DNA from: Bradyrhizobium nitroreducens
GTDB taxonomy: Bacteria; Pseudomonadota; Alphaproteobacteria; Rhizobiales; Xanthobacteraceae
Length of the DNA: 64,000 bases
Assembly: GCF_002776695.1 (NCBI RefSeq)
Contig: NZ_LFJC01000003.1
Location: 6,063,159 to 6,127,158 of the forward strand
Direction: 5' to 3'
The notes under the pieces: generated by a model
What the model was told of the DNA's origin: nothing
The model's database searches: none
Seen by the model: only the letters and a program-made list of their open reading frames with translations
Made by a program: the position numbers and the translations under genes
Shown here: piece after piece, positions 7,991-17,642 of the stretch
Layout: each line of letters begins with the position of its first letter
Numbering within the stretch: position 1 is the first letter of the stretch

Positions 7991-9055
7991 GTGCCGATCA
8001 CCCGCCGCCGCGTTCTCGGACTGCTCGCCGGCGCCGGCGCGCTGGTCGGCGCCCCCTCTCTCTGGATGTCCCGCATGAAAACCTATGACGGTCCCGCTTC
8101 CGACCATTTCGACGGCCTGACCTTCTTCGATCCGGACGGCGTGCCGCCAAAGTCGCTGCGCGAGGTGCTGCGCTGGCAGTTCGGCGGTAAGCGGCAGCGC
8201 GCGAAATGGCCGGATTGGGCCCCCAGCCCCCATGCCGACACTCCGCCGGAGCGGGTCGACGGCGACAAGGTGCGGCTCTCCTTCGTCGGCCATGCCAGCT
8301 GGCTGATCCAGGCCGGCGGCCTCAACATCCTGGTCGATCCGGTCTGGTCGGAGCGGGTCTCGCCGGTCAGCTTTGCGGGGCCGAAGCGGCACAACGATCC
8401 CGGCATTGCGTTCGAGAAGTTACCGAAGGTCGATATCGTGCTGGTCTCGCACGGCCACTACGATCATCTCGACATCGCGACCTTGTCGCGGCTTACCAAG
8501 AATTTTGCCCCGCGCGTTGTCACCCCGCTCGGCAACGACGTGACGATGCGCAGCTCGGATTCCACGATCAGGGTGGAAGCCTTCGACTGGCACGACCGCG
8601 TCGAGCTCGGCGGCGGGATCGCCGTGCACCTGGTGCCGACGCGGCATTGGAGCGCGCGCGGCATGTTCGATCGCAACAAGGCGCTGTGGGCGAGCTTCGT
8701 CTTGGAGACGCCGGCCGGGAAGATCTACGTCGTCTGCGATTCCGGTTACGGCGATGGCCGGCATTTCCGCCGCGTCGCCGAGAAGCATGGACCGCTGCGT
8801 CTAGCCATCCTGCCCATCGGCGCCTACGAGCCGCGCTGGTTCATGCGCGACCAGCACATGAATCCGGAAGATGCGGTGAAGGCGCTAGGCGATTGCGGCG
8901 CCGAGGTCGCGCTCGGGCATCATCACGGCACGTTCCAACTGACCGACGAGGCGATCGATGCGCCGGCGAAAGCGCTGGTCGAAGCTCTGGATGCCGCAAG
9001 GATTCCGCAGGAGAGATTCGTGGCGATGAAGCCGGGGCAGGTGGTGGAGATCTAA
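7991..9055 (+). CDS. Metallo-beta-lactamase-fold hydrolase with Tat-like signal
   Basis: A 354-residue protein of the UlaG/NAPE-PLD-like MBL branch. LVSHGHYDHLD supplies metal ligands H154, H156, D158 and H159; further ligands are likely in PTRHWSARG, VCDSGYGDG and LGHHHGTF. The N-terminus ITRRRVLGLLAGAGALVGAP looks like a twin-arginine signal, so the enzyme is probably exported, and this supports the GTG start at 7991. Substrate unknown; relatives cleave phosphodiesters or lactones. Transcribed divergently from ffh. Confidence 0.88.
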   Translation: MPITRRRVLGLLAGAGALVGAPSLWMSRMKTYDGPASDHFDGLTFFDPDGVPPKSLREVLRWQFGGKRQRAKWPDWAPSPHADTPPERVDGDKVRLSFVGHASWLIQAGGLNILVDPVWSERVSPVSFAGPKRHNDPGIAFEKLPKVDIVLVSHGHYDHLDIATLSRLTKNFAPRVVTPLGNDVTMRSSDSTIRVEAFDWHDRVELGGGIAVHLVPTRHWSARGMFDRNKALWASFVLETPAGKIYVVCDSGYGDGRHFRRVAEKHGPLRLAILPIGAYEPRWFMRDQHMNPEDAVKALGDCGAEVALGHHHGTFQLTDEAIDAPAKALVEALDAARIPQERFVAMKPGQVVEI

Positions 9056-9232
9056 GGTCGCGCACCCATAAACCCGGCGGCGTGATGCGACGAAAGCAAT
9101 GTCCGCTTTGCTCCCATAGCGACAGGTTCGTGCGGCGCTGCGCCGTTGAACCAGAAAGCCCATGACGCAACAAAACACCATGGATTTCTTTCGGTCGGAA
9201 GACCTTGATTGATCGATGGATGGAGCCGGCCT

Positions 9233-9643
9233 GTGGGATTTTTGCTGAGAGTTGTGCTTGCGACCGTTCTCGTGAACCTTGCTCCGGCCGTCGCCCAGGC
9301 GAAGAATGCCGTCGCTTCTGCTGCCTTGCAGAAGGAATTCGATGGCTTCATCGAGAAGTTTCGCGCGGCGCTGAAGGCCAACGATTCCGCCGCCGTCGCC
9401 GCTATGACACGATTGCCGTTCATGAACGACAACGCAATTCGCGACGCCGCGCAATTTGGCGCCAAGATCTATCGGACCTCGTTCACGGCGAAAAATCGCG
9501 CGTGTATCCAGCGCGGCAAGGCCGTCTACGATCGCGATCAGGAGAAGAACGACAATTATTTCGTCTTCTGCGGCGAGCTCATCTTCGTCTTTACCAAGAC
9601 GCCGGCGGGTTTCCTTCTGACAGATATCGGCGCGAACGACTGA
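9233..9643 (+). CDS. Small exported hypothetical protein
   Basis: About 136 residues. An N-terminal signal peptide (GFLLRVVLATVLVNLAPAVAQA) is followed by a soluble domain with two cysteines (CIQRGKAVYD and FCGEL). I chose the GTG at 9233 because GGAG lies seven bases upstream; a TTG at 9209 would add eight residues. No family recognised. The size and the A-x-M-TRLPF segment resemble NTF2-like or periplasmic lipid-binding proteins, but this is only an impression. Confidence 0.7.
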   Translation: MGFLLRVVLATVLVNLAPAVAQAKNAVASAALQKEFDGFIEKFRAALKANDSAAVAAMTRLPFMNDNAIRDAAQFGAKIYRTSFTAKNRACIQRGKAVYDRDQEKNDNYFVFCGELIFVFTKTPAGFLLTDIGAND

Positions 9644-9686
9644 TCGGGCAGGTGGTGGAGATTTAGCTCCGCGCTCGCCACACATG

Positions 9687-9730
9687 CAGCTCGTCGTCCC
9701 GGATCTACGCGCGCTTGTCCGGGACGACAG
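9687..9730. repeat. Short inverted repeat, GTCGTCCCGGA arms
   Basis: GTCGTCCCGGA and TCCGGGACGAC are separated by a 16-base loop between convergent genes. It is probably a degraded copy of a host palindromic repeat and could also act as a bidirectional terminator. Confidence 0.55.
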
Positions 9731-9764
9731 CTGTGGTTGCCGCACACGCTGTGCCTCTTACGGC

Positions 9765-10487
9765 TTACTGCCCCTGCTTGATCGCCCAGCTCACATTCAC
9801 CGTCACCGACAGCGTTTCCTCGCCCGGTGCGACCGCAGCCGGCGCGGCCATCGGCGCTCCCGCTCTCAGCGTCTTGAACAGCGGCACCGGGGCGCCGCCC
9901 TCGGACACGCTGAGCGGCGCGCCGAGCGTCACACCGGTGGCCTTGGCGTAGATCTCGGCCTTGCGGCGCGCGTCGGCCACCGCCCGCTCGCGCGCATCGT
10001 CGAGCAGCTTCGAGGCCTGCGTCACCTCGAAGGAGATGTTGCCGATATCATTGGCGCCGGCGCTGACCAGCGTGTCGATGACGCTGGCCACCTTGGTCAC
10101 GTCGCGGATCTTCACGGTGACGCGATTGGAGGCGCGGAAACCGACCACCGGGGATGCGCCGGTGGATTTGTTCTGGCCGTATTGCGGCTGCAGCGACAGC
10201 CGGGAGGTCTGGTAATCCTTCTCGGGAATGCCGGCGCCCTTCAGCGCCAGCAGTATCTTGCCCATCGCGGCGTTGTTGGCATCGGAGGCTTCCTTCGCCG
10301 ACTTGGCGTCGCTGGCGACGCCGGCATCGATATGGGCGAGATCGGGCGTTGCGGACATCGTGGCTTCGCCGCTCACCGCAATGGCGGTGACGACATCGTC
10401 GGCGATTGCCGAGGTTGCCGGCAGCGTGGCGGCAAGAACGGCGGCAAAGGGAGCAGCAAGTACGGCAGGCTTTTTCATCAGTCTCAC
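9765..10487 (-). CDS. SIMPL (DUF541) domain periplasmic protein
   Basis: 240 residues from a GTG at 10487, or 237 from the ATG at 10478. A signal peptide (MKKPAVLAAPFAAVLAATLP...A) precedes a SIMPL/DUF541 domain beginning IAVSGEATMSATPDLAHIDAGV. SIMPL proteins are periplasmic or outer-membrane proteins of poorly known role, linked to stress tolerance in some bacteria. The gene overlaps or abuts the stop of the upstream exported GyrI-like gene (10484-10486), so the two are probably translated from one mRNA. Confidence 0.88.
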   Translation of the reverse strand: MRLMKKPAVLAAPFAAVLAATLPATSAIADDVVTAIAVSGEATMSATPDLAHIDAGVASDAKSAKEASDANNAAMGKILLALKGAGIPEKDYQTSRLSLQPQYGQNKSTGASPVVGFRASNRVTVKIRDVTKVASVIDTLVSAGANDIGNISFEVTQASKLLDDARERAVADARRKAEIYAKATGVTLGAPLSVSEGGAPVPLFKTLRAGAPMAAPAAVAPGEETLSVTVNVSWAIKQGQ

Positions 10488-11263
10488 TTCAGCGGCACGA
10501 AAACATTGATCACGAGCTTGTCCTCAGCGGTCTTCAGGGGATCGGTGAGGTACTCCTCGATGAAGGTGTCCTTGGCTTCCAGCCTCTTGTCGTCGAGGTG
10601 GTTGGTGATCGCCTCGTAGGTGTTGTCCATGTTGTCATAGGAGCCGCGATGGACGAATTTCAGCACCTTGCCTTCCGGCGATTTGCCGATGCTCATGTCC
10701 TTGGACAGGTTCTTCGGGTCCTGCTCGACCGGGATCTCGGCAAGGAAGGTGAAGCCGGTATCGTCCGTCGAGGTGTAGACGATCATCGCATTGCCGGCGT
10801 GCTTGATGCCCTGCTTGTCCAGGAGCGTGTTCAGCGCCTTGAAGGCGTCGATCAGCGTGTCGAAGGCCGAGTCCCAGTTCGCGGTGCCCTTGACCATCAC
10901 GACCTTCCTGGCCTCGAGCGTGGTTTCCAGGCCGAACGGATCGGCGGTCTGCACCGGGGCGGGGGTCGCGGCGGCGGCCGGCGGCGGGGCCGTCGGGCTG
11001 GGTGAGGCACTGGCGGCGGGCGAGGGCGACGTCGTCGGGGCCGGCGAAGCGCTGGCCGCGGGCGATGGCGCGGGTGAGGGCGTTGCCGCAGGCGCGGGCG
11101 AGGCACTTGCCGCCGGGGAGGGGGAGGCCGACGGGGCGGGTGAGGGACTCGCCGAGGCGGCCGGCGCCGGGCTCGGTGTTTGCGCCAGAACCTTGGGCAG
11201 GCCGAGCGACAAGGCCGCTGCCGGGATCAGCGCGGCCAGAGCGAGACGACGAAACCTGAACAT
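10484..11263 (-). CDS. Exported GyrI-like protein with Ala/Ser/Pro repeat linker
   Basis: 259 residues. A signal peptide (RRLALAALIPAAALSLGLPKVLAQ) is followed by a low-complexity stretch at about residues 29-105 built of ASPSPAPS-type repeats. A C-terminal SOUL/GyrI-like ligand-binding fold then runs from about 110 to 259 (ARKVVMVKG, FTFLAEIPV, FVHRGSYDNMDNTYEAI, DKLVINVFVPLK). GyrI-like domains normally bind small effectors in the cytosol; here one is predicted in the periplasm on a flexible wall-spanning linker. Paired with the SIMPL gene. Confidence 0.82.
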   Translation of the reverse strand: MFRFRRLALAALIPAAALSLGLPKVLAQTPSPAPAASASPSPAPSASPSPAASASPAPAATPSPAPSPAASASPAPTTSPSPAASASPSPTAPPPAAAATPAPVQTADPFGLETTLEARKVVMVKGTANWDSAFDTLIDAFKALNTLLDKQGIKHAGNAMIVYTSTDDTGFTFLAEIPVEQDPKNLSKDMSIGKSPEGKVLKFVHRGSYDNMDNTYEAITNHLDDKRLEAKDTFIEEYLTDPLKTAEDKLVINVFVPLK

Positions 11264-11509
11264 TTTATTTTATTCTCCCCAAGGCCTTAAGTCACCAAGG
11301 CCTGAACCACCAAGGCCAATCCGCTTTGCGCCCGGCCGCGCATCCCGCTTCGCGCCAACTTTCGCCGTTCTAACACGCGGGCGCCAAATTCGTCCCATGA
11401 CAGATGCGTCATGGCAGGCCCCTTGGCGGGCTTGCTGGCGCCCGGCGGCAAAACACTGGCCAAGCCGGCAAGGATCGCCATATAACACAGGCGAAATTCA
11501 GGAATTTTC

Positions 11510-12385
11510 ATGAGCGCGCTGGCCAACCACGCATTTGCCAAGATGAACGGCATCGGCAACGAGATCGTCGTTGTCGACATGCGCGATTCCACGGCAAAGG
11601 TGACGCCGGACGACGCCCGCGCGGTGGCGTCGGCGAATGGCGGCGTGGCCTACGACCAGCTCATGGTGCTGCAGAAGCCGCGGCTCGACGGCACCGAGGC
11701 CTTCATCAGCATCTACAACAATGACGGCTCGGAGGCCGGCGCCTGCGGCAACGGCATGCGCTGCGTGGTGCGGCGCATCTTCGAGAAGAACGGGCAGACC
11801 AATGCGACGTTCGAGACCGCGGCCGGCCTGCTCAATGCCTGGCAGGGTCCGGCGCCCGATCTCTACACCGTCGACATGGGCGTGCCGAAGTTCGGCTGGC
11901 AGGACATTCCGCTGGCGGAAGAGTTCCGCGACACCCGCTACATCGAATTGCAGATCGGCCCGATCGACAATCCGATCCTGCATTCGCCCTCCGTGGTCAG
12001 CATGGGCAATCCGCATGCGATCTTCTGGGTCGACGACGTCAACGCCTACGACCTCGAGCGTTTCGGCCCCTTGCTCGAAAACCATCCGATCTTCCCGGAG
12101 CGCGCCAACATCACACTCGCCCATATCGTCGATGACAAGCACATCACCATCCGCACCTGGGAGCGCGGTGCCGGCCTGACCAAGGCTTGCGGCTCGGCCG
12201 CCTGCGCCACGGCGGTCGCCGCGGCGCGGCTGAAGCGGGCCGAACGCAGCGTGGAGATCACGCTGCCCGGCGGCAAGCTCGGCATCGAATGGCGCGAGCG
12301 CGACGACCATGTGCTGATGACGGGCACGGCGACCTTCGAATATGAGGGCAGATTCGATCCGGCGCTGTTCGCGCCCGCGGCCTGA
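11510..12385 (+). CDS. dapF: Diaminopimelate epimerase
   Basis: A 291-residue PLP-independent epimerase converting LL- to meso-diaminopimelate for lysine and peptidoglycan synthesis. It begins [18 protein letters not shown]. The two catalytic cysteines are in GACGNGMRC (C79) and [10 protein letters not shown] (about residue 226). The stop TGA shares its last base with the ATG of mtaB (TGATG), indicating translational coupling. Confidence 0.97.
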   Translation: MSALANHAFAKMNGIGNEIVVVDMRDSTAKVTPDDARAVASANGGVAYDQLMVLQKPRLDGTEAFISIYNNDGSEAGACGNGMRCVVRRIFEKNGQTNATFETAAGLLNAWQGPAPDLYTVDMGVPKFGWQDIPLAEEFRDTRYIELQIGPIDNPILHSPSVVSMGNPHAIFWVDDVNAYDLERFGPLLENHPIFPERANITLAHIVDDKHITIRTWERGAGLTKACGSAACATAVAAARLKRAERSVEITLPGGKLGIEWRERDDHVLMTGTATFEYEGRFDPALFAPAA

Positions 12386-13638
12386 TGGCCGTCGACATCG
12401 TCACTTTCGGCTGCCGCCTCAATGCCTTTGAGGCCGAGGTGATCCGCAGCAAAGCCGAAGCTGCGGGGCTCGAAGACACCATCGTCATCAACAGTTGCGC
12501 CGTCACCAACGAGGCGGTGGCGCAGGCGCGGCAATCGATCCGCAAGTTGAAGCGCGAGCGCCCCTCGGCGCGCATCGTCGTCACCGGCTGCGCGGCACAA
12601 ACGCAAAGCGGCATGTTCGCCGACATGGCCGAGGTCGATCGCGTCGTCGGCAATGACGACAAGATGCGCGGCGAAGCTTGGCGCGAGGCTCGCGATGCAT
12701 TCGATCTCGGCGCCAGCGAGAAGATCGCCGTCAGCGACATCATGGCTATCAGGGAGATGGCGCCGCATCTCGTCGACGGCTATGCGCGCGGCCTGCCGCG
12801 CGTGTTCGTTCAGGTGCAGAACGGCTGCGACCATCGCTGCACCTTCTGCATCATCCCCTATGGCCGGGGCAATTCACGCTCGGTGCCGATGGGCGCGGTG
12901 GTCGAGCAGGTGCGCAACCTGGCCGAACGCGGCCATGCCGAGATCGTGCTGACCGGCGTCGACCTCACCAGCTACGGCGCGGACCTGCCGGGCGCGCCAA
13001 AGCTCGGCATGCTGACGAAGCAGATTTTGCGGCACGTGCCGGAGCTGAAGCGCCTGCGCATCTCATCGATCGATTCGATCGAGGCGGATGACGATCTGCT
13101 CGACGCCATCGCCGGCGATGCGCGGCTGATGCCGCATCTGCACCTGTCGCTGCAATCCGGCGACGACATGATATTGAAGCGCATGAAGCGGCGGCATTCG
13201 CGAAGCGATGCGATCGCCTTCTGCGACCAGGTGCGCCGGCTGCGTCCCGATGTTGTCTTCGGTGCCGACATCATCGCGGGCTTCCCGACCGAGAGCGAGG
13301 AGATGTTCTCACGCTCGCTCGATCTCGTCGAAGAATGCGACCTGACATTCCTGCACGTCTTCCCCTATTCGCCGCGCCCCGGCACGCCGGCTGCAAGGAT
13401 GCCGCAAGTGGCGGGAGCGCTGATCAAGGAGCGCGCGAAGCGGCTGCGAGCAGCAGGCGAGTCGGCGCTGCGGCAACGGCTGCAAGCCGAGGTCGGTGCG
13501 ACACGCGATGTGCTGATCGAGAGCGAGGGTCAGGGGCGCACGGAGCACTATCTGCCGGTGGCGATTGCGGGCGAGCGCGTGGGGAGCGTGGTGCCGCGGG
13601 TGATTGCCGGCAGCGATGGCGAGCGGCTGACCACATAG
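12385..13638 (+). CDS. mtaB: tRNA N6-threonylcarbamoyladenosine methylthiotransferase
   Basis: A 417-residue radical-SAM methylthiotransferase making ms2t6A37 in tRNA. The N-terminal UPF0004 domain has cysteines in FGCRLNAFE, NSCAVTN and VTGCAAQ for the auxiliary cluster. The radical SAM motif CDHRCTFC lies at about 148-155. A C-terminal TRAM-like segment contains VLIESEGQGRTEHY. MtaB rather than MiaB or RimO is inferred from its length and FGCRLN start. Translationally coupled to dapF. Confidence 0.92.
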   Translation: MAVDIVTFGCRLNAFEAEVIRSKAEAAGLEDTIVINSCAVTNEAVAQARQSIRKLKRERPSARIVVTGCAAQTQSGMFADMAEVDRVVGNDDKMRGEAWREARDAFDLGASEKIAVSDIMAIREMAPHLVDGYARGLPRVFVQVQNGCDHRCTFCIIPYGRGNSRSVPMGAVVEQVRNLAERGHAEIVLTGVDLTSYGADLPGAPKLGMLTKQILRHVPELKRLRISSIDSIEADDDLLDAIAGDARLMPHLHLSLQSGDDMILKRMKRRHSRSDAIAFCDQVRRLRPDVVFGADIIAGFPTESEEMFSRSLDLVEECDLTFLHVFPYSPRPGTPAARMPQVAGALIKERAKRLRAAGESALRQRLQAEVGATRDVLIESEGQGRTEHYLPVAIAGERVGSVVPRVIAGSDGERLTT

Positions 13639-13737
13639 TCGGTCTCGAAGTTGCGGCGCATTGCATCCCCGATGTCGTCCCTGCGTGCGCAGGGTCGACA
13701 CCGAGGGTGTGGAGACGCCTTGCCCCAGAACGCGCGC

Positions 13738-14847
13738 CTACGACGCTCGCACCTGCCAGAACCGCAGCGTGCGCTTTGCATCATCCGGCGTCATCCGCGC
13801 GAAATGCCCCTGCGCTCTTGCGAGGTCCGCCGGCTTCATCGCGCCGGTCGCAAAGCGGCATTCGAGCACGGCGGCCGTCGTTTCCCAGCTGAGCTGCGCC
13901 GCCTTGCACGGCACCAGGAGGCCGTCCTCGCGAAGGCTCTGCATCAGCGGCCGAATCACCTCGACGGTGGAACCGGACAGGGCCGCCAGGGCCGCGGCAG
14001 TCTCTTCATAGCGCCGCTGCTTGGCAAAGCCTGATAGCGTCGCTTCGTTGAGCTGGCCGGTGGCCTTGAGGCCGGCGATGGCGCGCTTGGCGCCCTCGAA
14101 ATCGCGGACGCCCGACATCTCGCGGTCGACACCGACGGTGACGGCGGCGATCGCGCTCTGAATTTCCTCGAACAGATGCGGCGGCGCGCGCGACAACAGG
14201 CGGGCGCGCACGGTATCGGTCGCCGAGCGCAGCAATCGGCGGCGCAGCTCCGACGGCAGGTCGACGCGGACGCCGACGCTGACGGCGAGTTCGGGATCCG
14301 CCTCCGCCTGGGCGACCATGACGGAAAATCCGTTTCCGGAGACGCGCGCGCCGGGATTGGCGGCAAGCCTGCGGCTGACGCTGGGATAGCGGCGCGCCAG
14401 CAAAGCGTCGGTGACGATCTCCTTCAGCCACCAGCGGCCGGCGATCGCGAGCAGATGCGGCTCGCCCTTGGCTGAGGCGATCTTGACCAGCTCGCCGTCG
14501 TCGAGGCGCGCGGATTCCTGCAGCACCGGGCCGGCGATGCGGATCTCGTCGTTGCTGGCGAGGCGGCGGATCACGGAGGGCGGTGCCTGCGCGACCGGCG
14601 CCAGTTGCGCGCTGATCTCGGCGAGCGCGATGCGGGCGCCCATGTCGGCAAGCGCGCGCAGCTCGATGGTGCCGATCAGGCGATCGAGCACGTCGTCGAA
14701 CAGCGCGATCTGCTCGTCGTCGAAACTGCCGGCGGAGGAGAGGAACAGGTCGGTGACGCGCCGGGCCGTTGCCAGGCCCTTTTCCGGCGAGCCGGTGCGA
14801 ATCGCGGATTCGACCTCGTCGATGATCGATAGCCCGGCCGTGGACAT
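13738..14847 (-). CDS. DUF2336 domain protein
   Basis: About 369 residues, mostly alpha-helical. It matches the alphaproteobacterial DUF2336 family by its body (DDEQIALFDDVLDRLIGTIE, ISAQLAPVAQAPPSVIRRLASNDEIRIAGPVL). Function unknown; HEAT-like helical pairs are plausible. The start at 14847 (MSTAGLSIID) is chosen because upstream in-frame sequence runs into a palindromic repeat and is not protein-like. Confidence 0.85.
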   Translation of the reverse strand: MSTAGLSIIDEVESAIRTGSPEKGLATARRVTDLFLSSAGSFDDEQIALFDDVLDRLIGTIELRALADMGARIALAEISAQLAPVAQAPPSVIRRLASNDEIRIAGPVLQESARLDDGELVKIASAKGEPHLLAIAGRWWLKEIVTDALLARRYPSVSRRLAANPGARVSGNGFSVMVAQAEADPELAVSVGVRVDLPSELRRRLLRSATDTVRARLLSRAPPHLFEEIQSAIAAVTVGVDREMSGVRDFEGAKRAIAGLKATGQLNEATLSGFAKQRRYEETAAALAALSGSTVEVIRPLMQSLREDGLLVPCKAAQLSWETTAAVLECRFATGAMKPADLARAQGHFARMTPDDAKRTLRFWQVRAS

Positions 14848-14964
14848 GACGCGTTGCTCGTCCTGAGCGGTTACAGAAGCTTGTTCTAAGCAACCGCTAT
14901 CATTACGGACGAGCACTGAACGTTTCGTAAACCATGGGCCGGAGAGCGCCGCGGCGTCGGTGCG

Positions 14965-15090
14965 CTCCCTCCCCCGCTTGCGGGGACGGGCTGGGGAGAG
15001 GGTGTCTCCGCAACGGGACAATCCCCCAGAGGACAGAACCCTCACCCGCGCCTTCGGCTTAACCTCTCCCGCAAGCAAGCGGGAGAGGTT
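14965..15090. repeat. Palindromic repeat, CCTCTCCCGC family
   Basis: Imperfect inverted repeat with outer arms CTCCCTCCCCCGCTTGCGGGG and AACCTCTCCCGC...GCGGGAGAGG. It separates the minus-strand pseudouridine synthase and DUF2336 genes. Same family as 7573-7706. Confidence 0.75.
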
Positions 15091-15104
15091 AAGCAACACA
15101 GCCG

Positions 15105-15806
15105 CTACTCCCCATTCCACCCGCAGGCGCGCAGCTTCTCATGCATATGCACCGGGGCCGGCGCCACGACGCGGACCGGCTCCTTGTTCCGGGAGATCGG
15201 CACCACGATCTCGCGGGAATGCAAATGCAGCTTCGGCTCGCCGAAGCGCGGGCCGTTGCCGTAAATGTTATCGCCGAAGATCGGCCAGCCGCTCGCCGAG
15301 GAATGCACCCGTAGTTGATGGGTCCGCCCGGTCACGGGTTCCATGGCAAGCCAGGTGAAGCCGTCGCCGCGGCCCATCACCTTCCAATTCGTGATCGCCT
15401 TCTGGCCCTCGGGGTCCGGCTTCTGCCACCAGCCGCGCTCGGCATTGAGCCGTCCCAGCGGCATGTCGATGGTGCCTTCGTCCTCGGCAGGCCCGCCCTC
15501 GACCACGGTCCAGTAGGTCTTGCCGATCTTGCCGTGCTTGAACAGGAGGCCGAGCGAGGCGGTCGCCTTGCGATGACGGCCGAGCACGAGGCATCCGGAA
15601 GTGTCCTTGTCCAGCCGGTGGGCCAGCACAGGCGGCCGCGGCAGGCCGAACCGGAGCGCGTCGAAGGAGTCCTCCAGATTGGCGCCGCCCTTGGGGCCGC
15701 GATGCACCGGCAGGCCGGCCGGCTTGTCGATGATCAGCATCAGCCCGTCGCGGTGGAGCACGCGCGCCTGGATCTCCTCGGCGGTCAATTGGGGAACATC
15801 GAGCAA
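15105..15806 (-). CDS. RluA-type pseudouridine synthase
   Basis: 233 residues. LAHRLDKDTSGCLVLGRH carries the catalytic aspartate of the HRLDxxTSG motif; LIIDKPAGLPVHRG and GRTHQLRVH are also diagnostic. There is no S4 domain, so it belongs with RluA/TruC-like or 23S/tRNA enzymes; the exact uridine is not predictable. No ATG is near the start and TTG at 15806 is the best candidate. Transcribed divergently from ftsY, with only about 60 bp between them. Confidence 0.88.
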   Translation of the reverse strand: MLDVPQLTAEEIQARVLHRDGLMLIIDKPAGLPVHRGPKGGANLEDSFDALRFGLPRPPVLAHRLDKDTSGCLVLGRHRKATASLGLLFKHGKIGKTYWTVVEGGPAEDEGTIDMPLGRLNAERGWWQKPDPEGQKAITNWKVMGRGDGFTWLAMEPVTGRTHQLRVHSSASGWPIFGDNIYGNGPRFGEPKLHLHSREIVVPISRNKEPVRVVAPAPVHMHEKLRACGWNGE

Positions 15807-15866
15807 TTGCAGGACTTTCGGTCAAGACTTTCGTTTAGGGGCGGGAACGGCTAACACACCCCCGCC

Positions 15867-16814
15867 ATGAACGATACCACGTCAGATCCCCCCAAGCTGA
15901 GCTGGTGGCGCCGCCTGTCCAACGGGCTGAAGCGTACCTCGTCCTCGCTCGGGACCGCGGTCGCCGACCTCGTCACCAAGCGCAAGCTCGACCGCGCCAT
16001 GCGCGACGACATCGAGGACGTGCTCTTGCGCGCCGACCTCGGCACCTCGGTCGCGGTGCGGATCGCCGAGGCCGTCGGCACCGGGCGCTATGACAAGGCG
16101 ATCTCGGCGGACGAGGTCAAGGACGTCGTCGCCACCGAAGTCGAGAAGGTGCTGGCGCCGGTGGCCAAGCCGCTCGAGATCGACGCGGGCAAGAAGCCGT
16201 TCGTCATTCTCGTCGTCGGCGTCAACGGCTCCGGCAAGACCACCACCATCGGAAAACTCTCGCAGAAATTCGCCTCCGAAGGCCGCAAGGTGATGCTCGC
16301 CGCCGGCGACACGTTTCGCGCCGCGGCGATTGAGCAACTGAAGGTCTGGGGCGAGCGGACGAAGACGCCGGTGATCGCGGGCGCGCAGGGCTCGGATTCG
16401 GCGAGCCTCGCCTTCAACGCGCTGACCGCGGCGAAGGAGCAGGCCATCGACGTGCTGCTGATCGACACTGCCGGCAGGTTGCAGAACAAGGCCGAGCTGA
16501 TGAACGAGCTCGAAAAGGTCGTGCGCGTCATCCGCAAGGTGGACGACACTGCGCCGCATGCCGTGTTGCTGGTGCTCGACGCCACCGTCGGCCAGAATGC
16601 GCTGTCGCAGGTCGAGGCGTTCCATCGCACAGCGGGGGTCACCGGCCTCGTGATGACCAAGCTCGACGGTACCGCGCGCGGCGGCATCCTGGTGGCGCTC
16701 GCGGAGAAATTCAAATTGCCGGTGCACTTCATCGGCGTCGGCGAAGGCGTCGACGATCTCGCGCCCTTCACCGCGCGCGACTTCGCCCGCGCCATCGCCG
16801 GAATCGAAAGCTAG
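15867..16814 (+). CDS. ftsY: Signal recognition particle receptor FtsY
   Basis: A 315-residue SRP receptor GTPase, partner of Ffh. A short N-terminal acidic/basic region precedes the N domain. The G domain has [14 protein letters not shown] at about 118-131, DTAGR near 205, [10 protein letters not shown] near 268 and GVGEGVDDL near the end. It is short compared with E. coli FtsY because the long A domain is missing, as is usual in rhizobia. yciB starts 2 bp after its stop. Confidence 0.96.
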   Translation: MNDTTSDPPKLSWWRRLSNGLKRTSSSLGTAVADLVTKRKLDRAMRDDIEDVLLRADLGTSVAVRIAEAVGTGRYDKAISADEVKDVVATEVEKVLAPVAKPLEIDAGKKPFVILVVGVNGSGKTTTIGKLSQKFASEGRKVMLAAGDTFRAAAIEQLKVWGERTKTPVIAGAQGSDSASLAFNALTAAKEQAIDVLLIDTAGRLQNKAELMNELEKVVRVIRKVDDTAPHAVLLVLDATVGQNALSQVEAFHRTAGVTGLVMTKLDGTARGGILVALAEKFKLPVHFIGVGEGVDDLAPFTARDFARAIAGIES

Positions 16815-16816
16815 AG

Positions 16817-17419
16817 ATGGACAAGACCCAGCCGCATCCGCTGTTCAAGCTGGCGACCGAGCTCGGGCCGCTGCTCGTGTTCTTCTTCGTCAACGCGAAG
16901 TTCAATCTGTTCGCCGCGACCGGCGCCTTCATGGTCGCGATCGTGGCGGCGATGATCGCATCCTACGTGGTGACGCGCCACATCCCGATCATGGCGATCG
17001 TGACGGGCGTGATCGTGCTGGTGTTCGGCACGCTGACCCTGGTGCTGCACGACGAGACCTTCATCAAGGTCAAGCCGACCATCATCTACGGCCTGTTCGC
17101 CGCGATCCTCGGCGGCGGCCTCCTGTTCGGCCGCTCCTTCATCGCCGTGATGTTCGACCAGGTGTTCAACCTGACGCCGCAGGGCTGGCGCATCCTCACG
17201 CTGCGCTGGGCGCTGTTCTTCGCCGGCATGGCGGTGCTGAACGAGATCATCTGGCGGACGCAGAGCACGGACTTCTGGGTGAACTTCAAGGTGTTCGGCG
17301 TGATTCCGCTGACCATGATCTTCGCAATCGCCCAGATGCCCCTGACCAAGCGCTACCACATCGAGCCGGTCTCGCTGGAGAGAAGCGAGGCCGAGGCGGG
17401 GGATGTGAGCAAGGGGTGA
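16817..17419 (+). CDS. yciB: Septation protein A / inner-membrane protein YciB
   Basis: 200 residues with five or six hydrophobic helices. [38 protein letters not shown] and [14 protein letters not shown] are YciB/IspA family hallmarks. The family influences cell envelope synthesis and septation. It lies directly behind ftsY and is probably co-transcribed. Confidence 0.93.
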   Translation: MDKTQPHPLFKLATELGPLLVFFFVNAKFNLFAATGAFMVAIVAAMIASYVVTRHIPIMAIVTGVIVLVFGTLTLVLHDETFIKVKPTIIYGLFAAILGGGLLFGRSFIAVMFDQVFNLTPQGWRILTLRWALFFAGMAVLNEIIWRTQSTDFWVNFKVFGVIPLTMIFAIAQMPLTKRYHIEPVSLERSEAEAGDVSKG

Positions 17420-17642
17420 CGGCGGTTCCGAGCAGCCCCTGGTCGCGACCACGCTATTCACGCTGACGTGCACTCGGGCCGGTCCGTCGGACGCTGCGAT
17501 CGGATCGCGCGATCAAGCCGATCGGATTCTTCATCGCTCTGTAACCGCAAACCAAGATTGTTCGGCTCTCTCCCTTGCCCGGAAGGTCGGAGGCGATAGC
17601 CTCTCGTTGTGACGAGAGGACGGCACGCCGGAGAGCCCGGTG

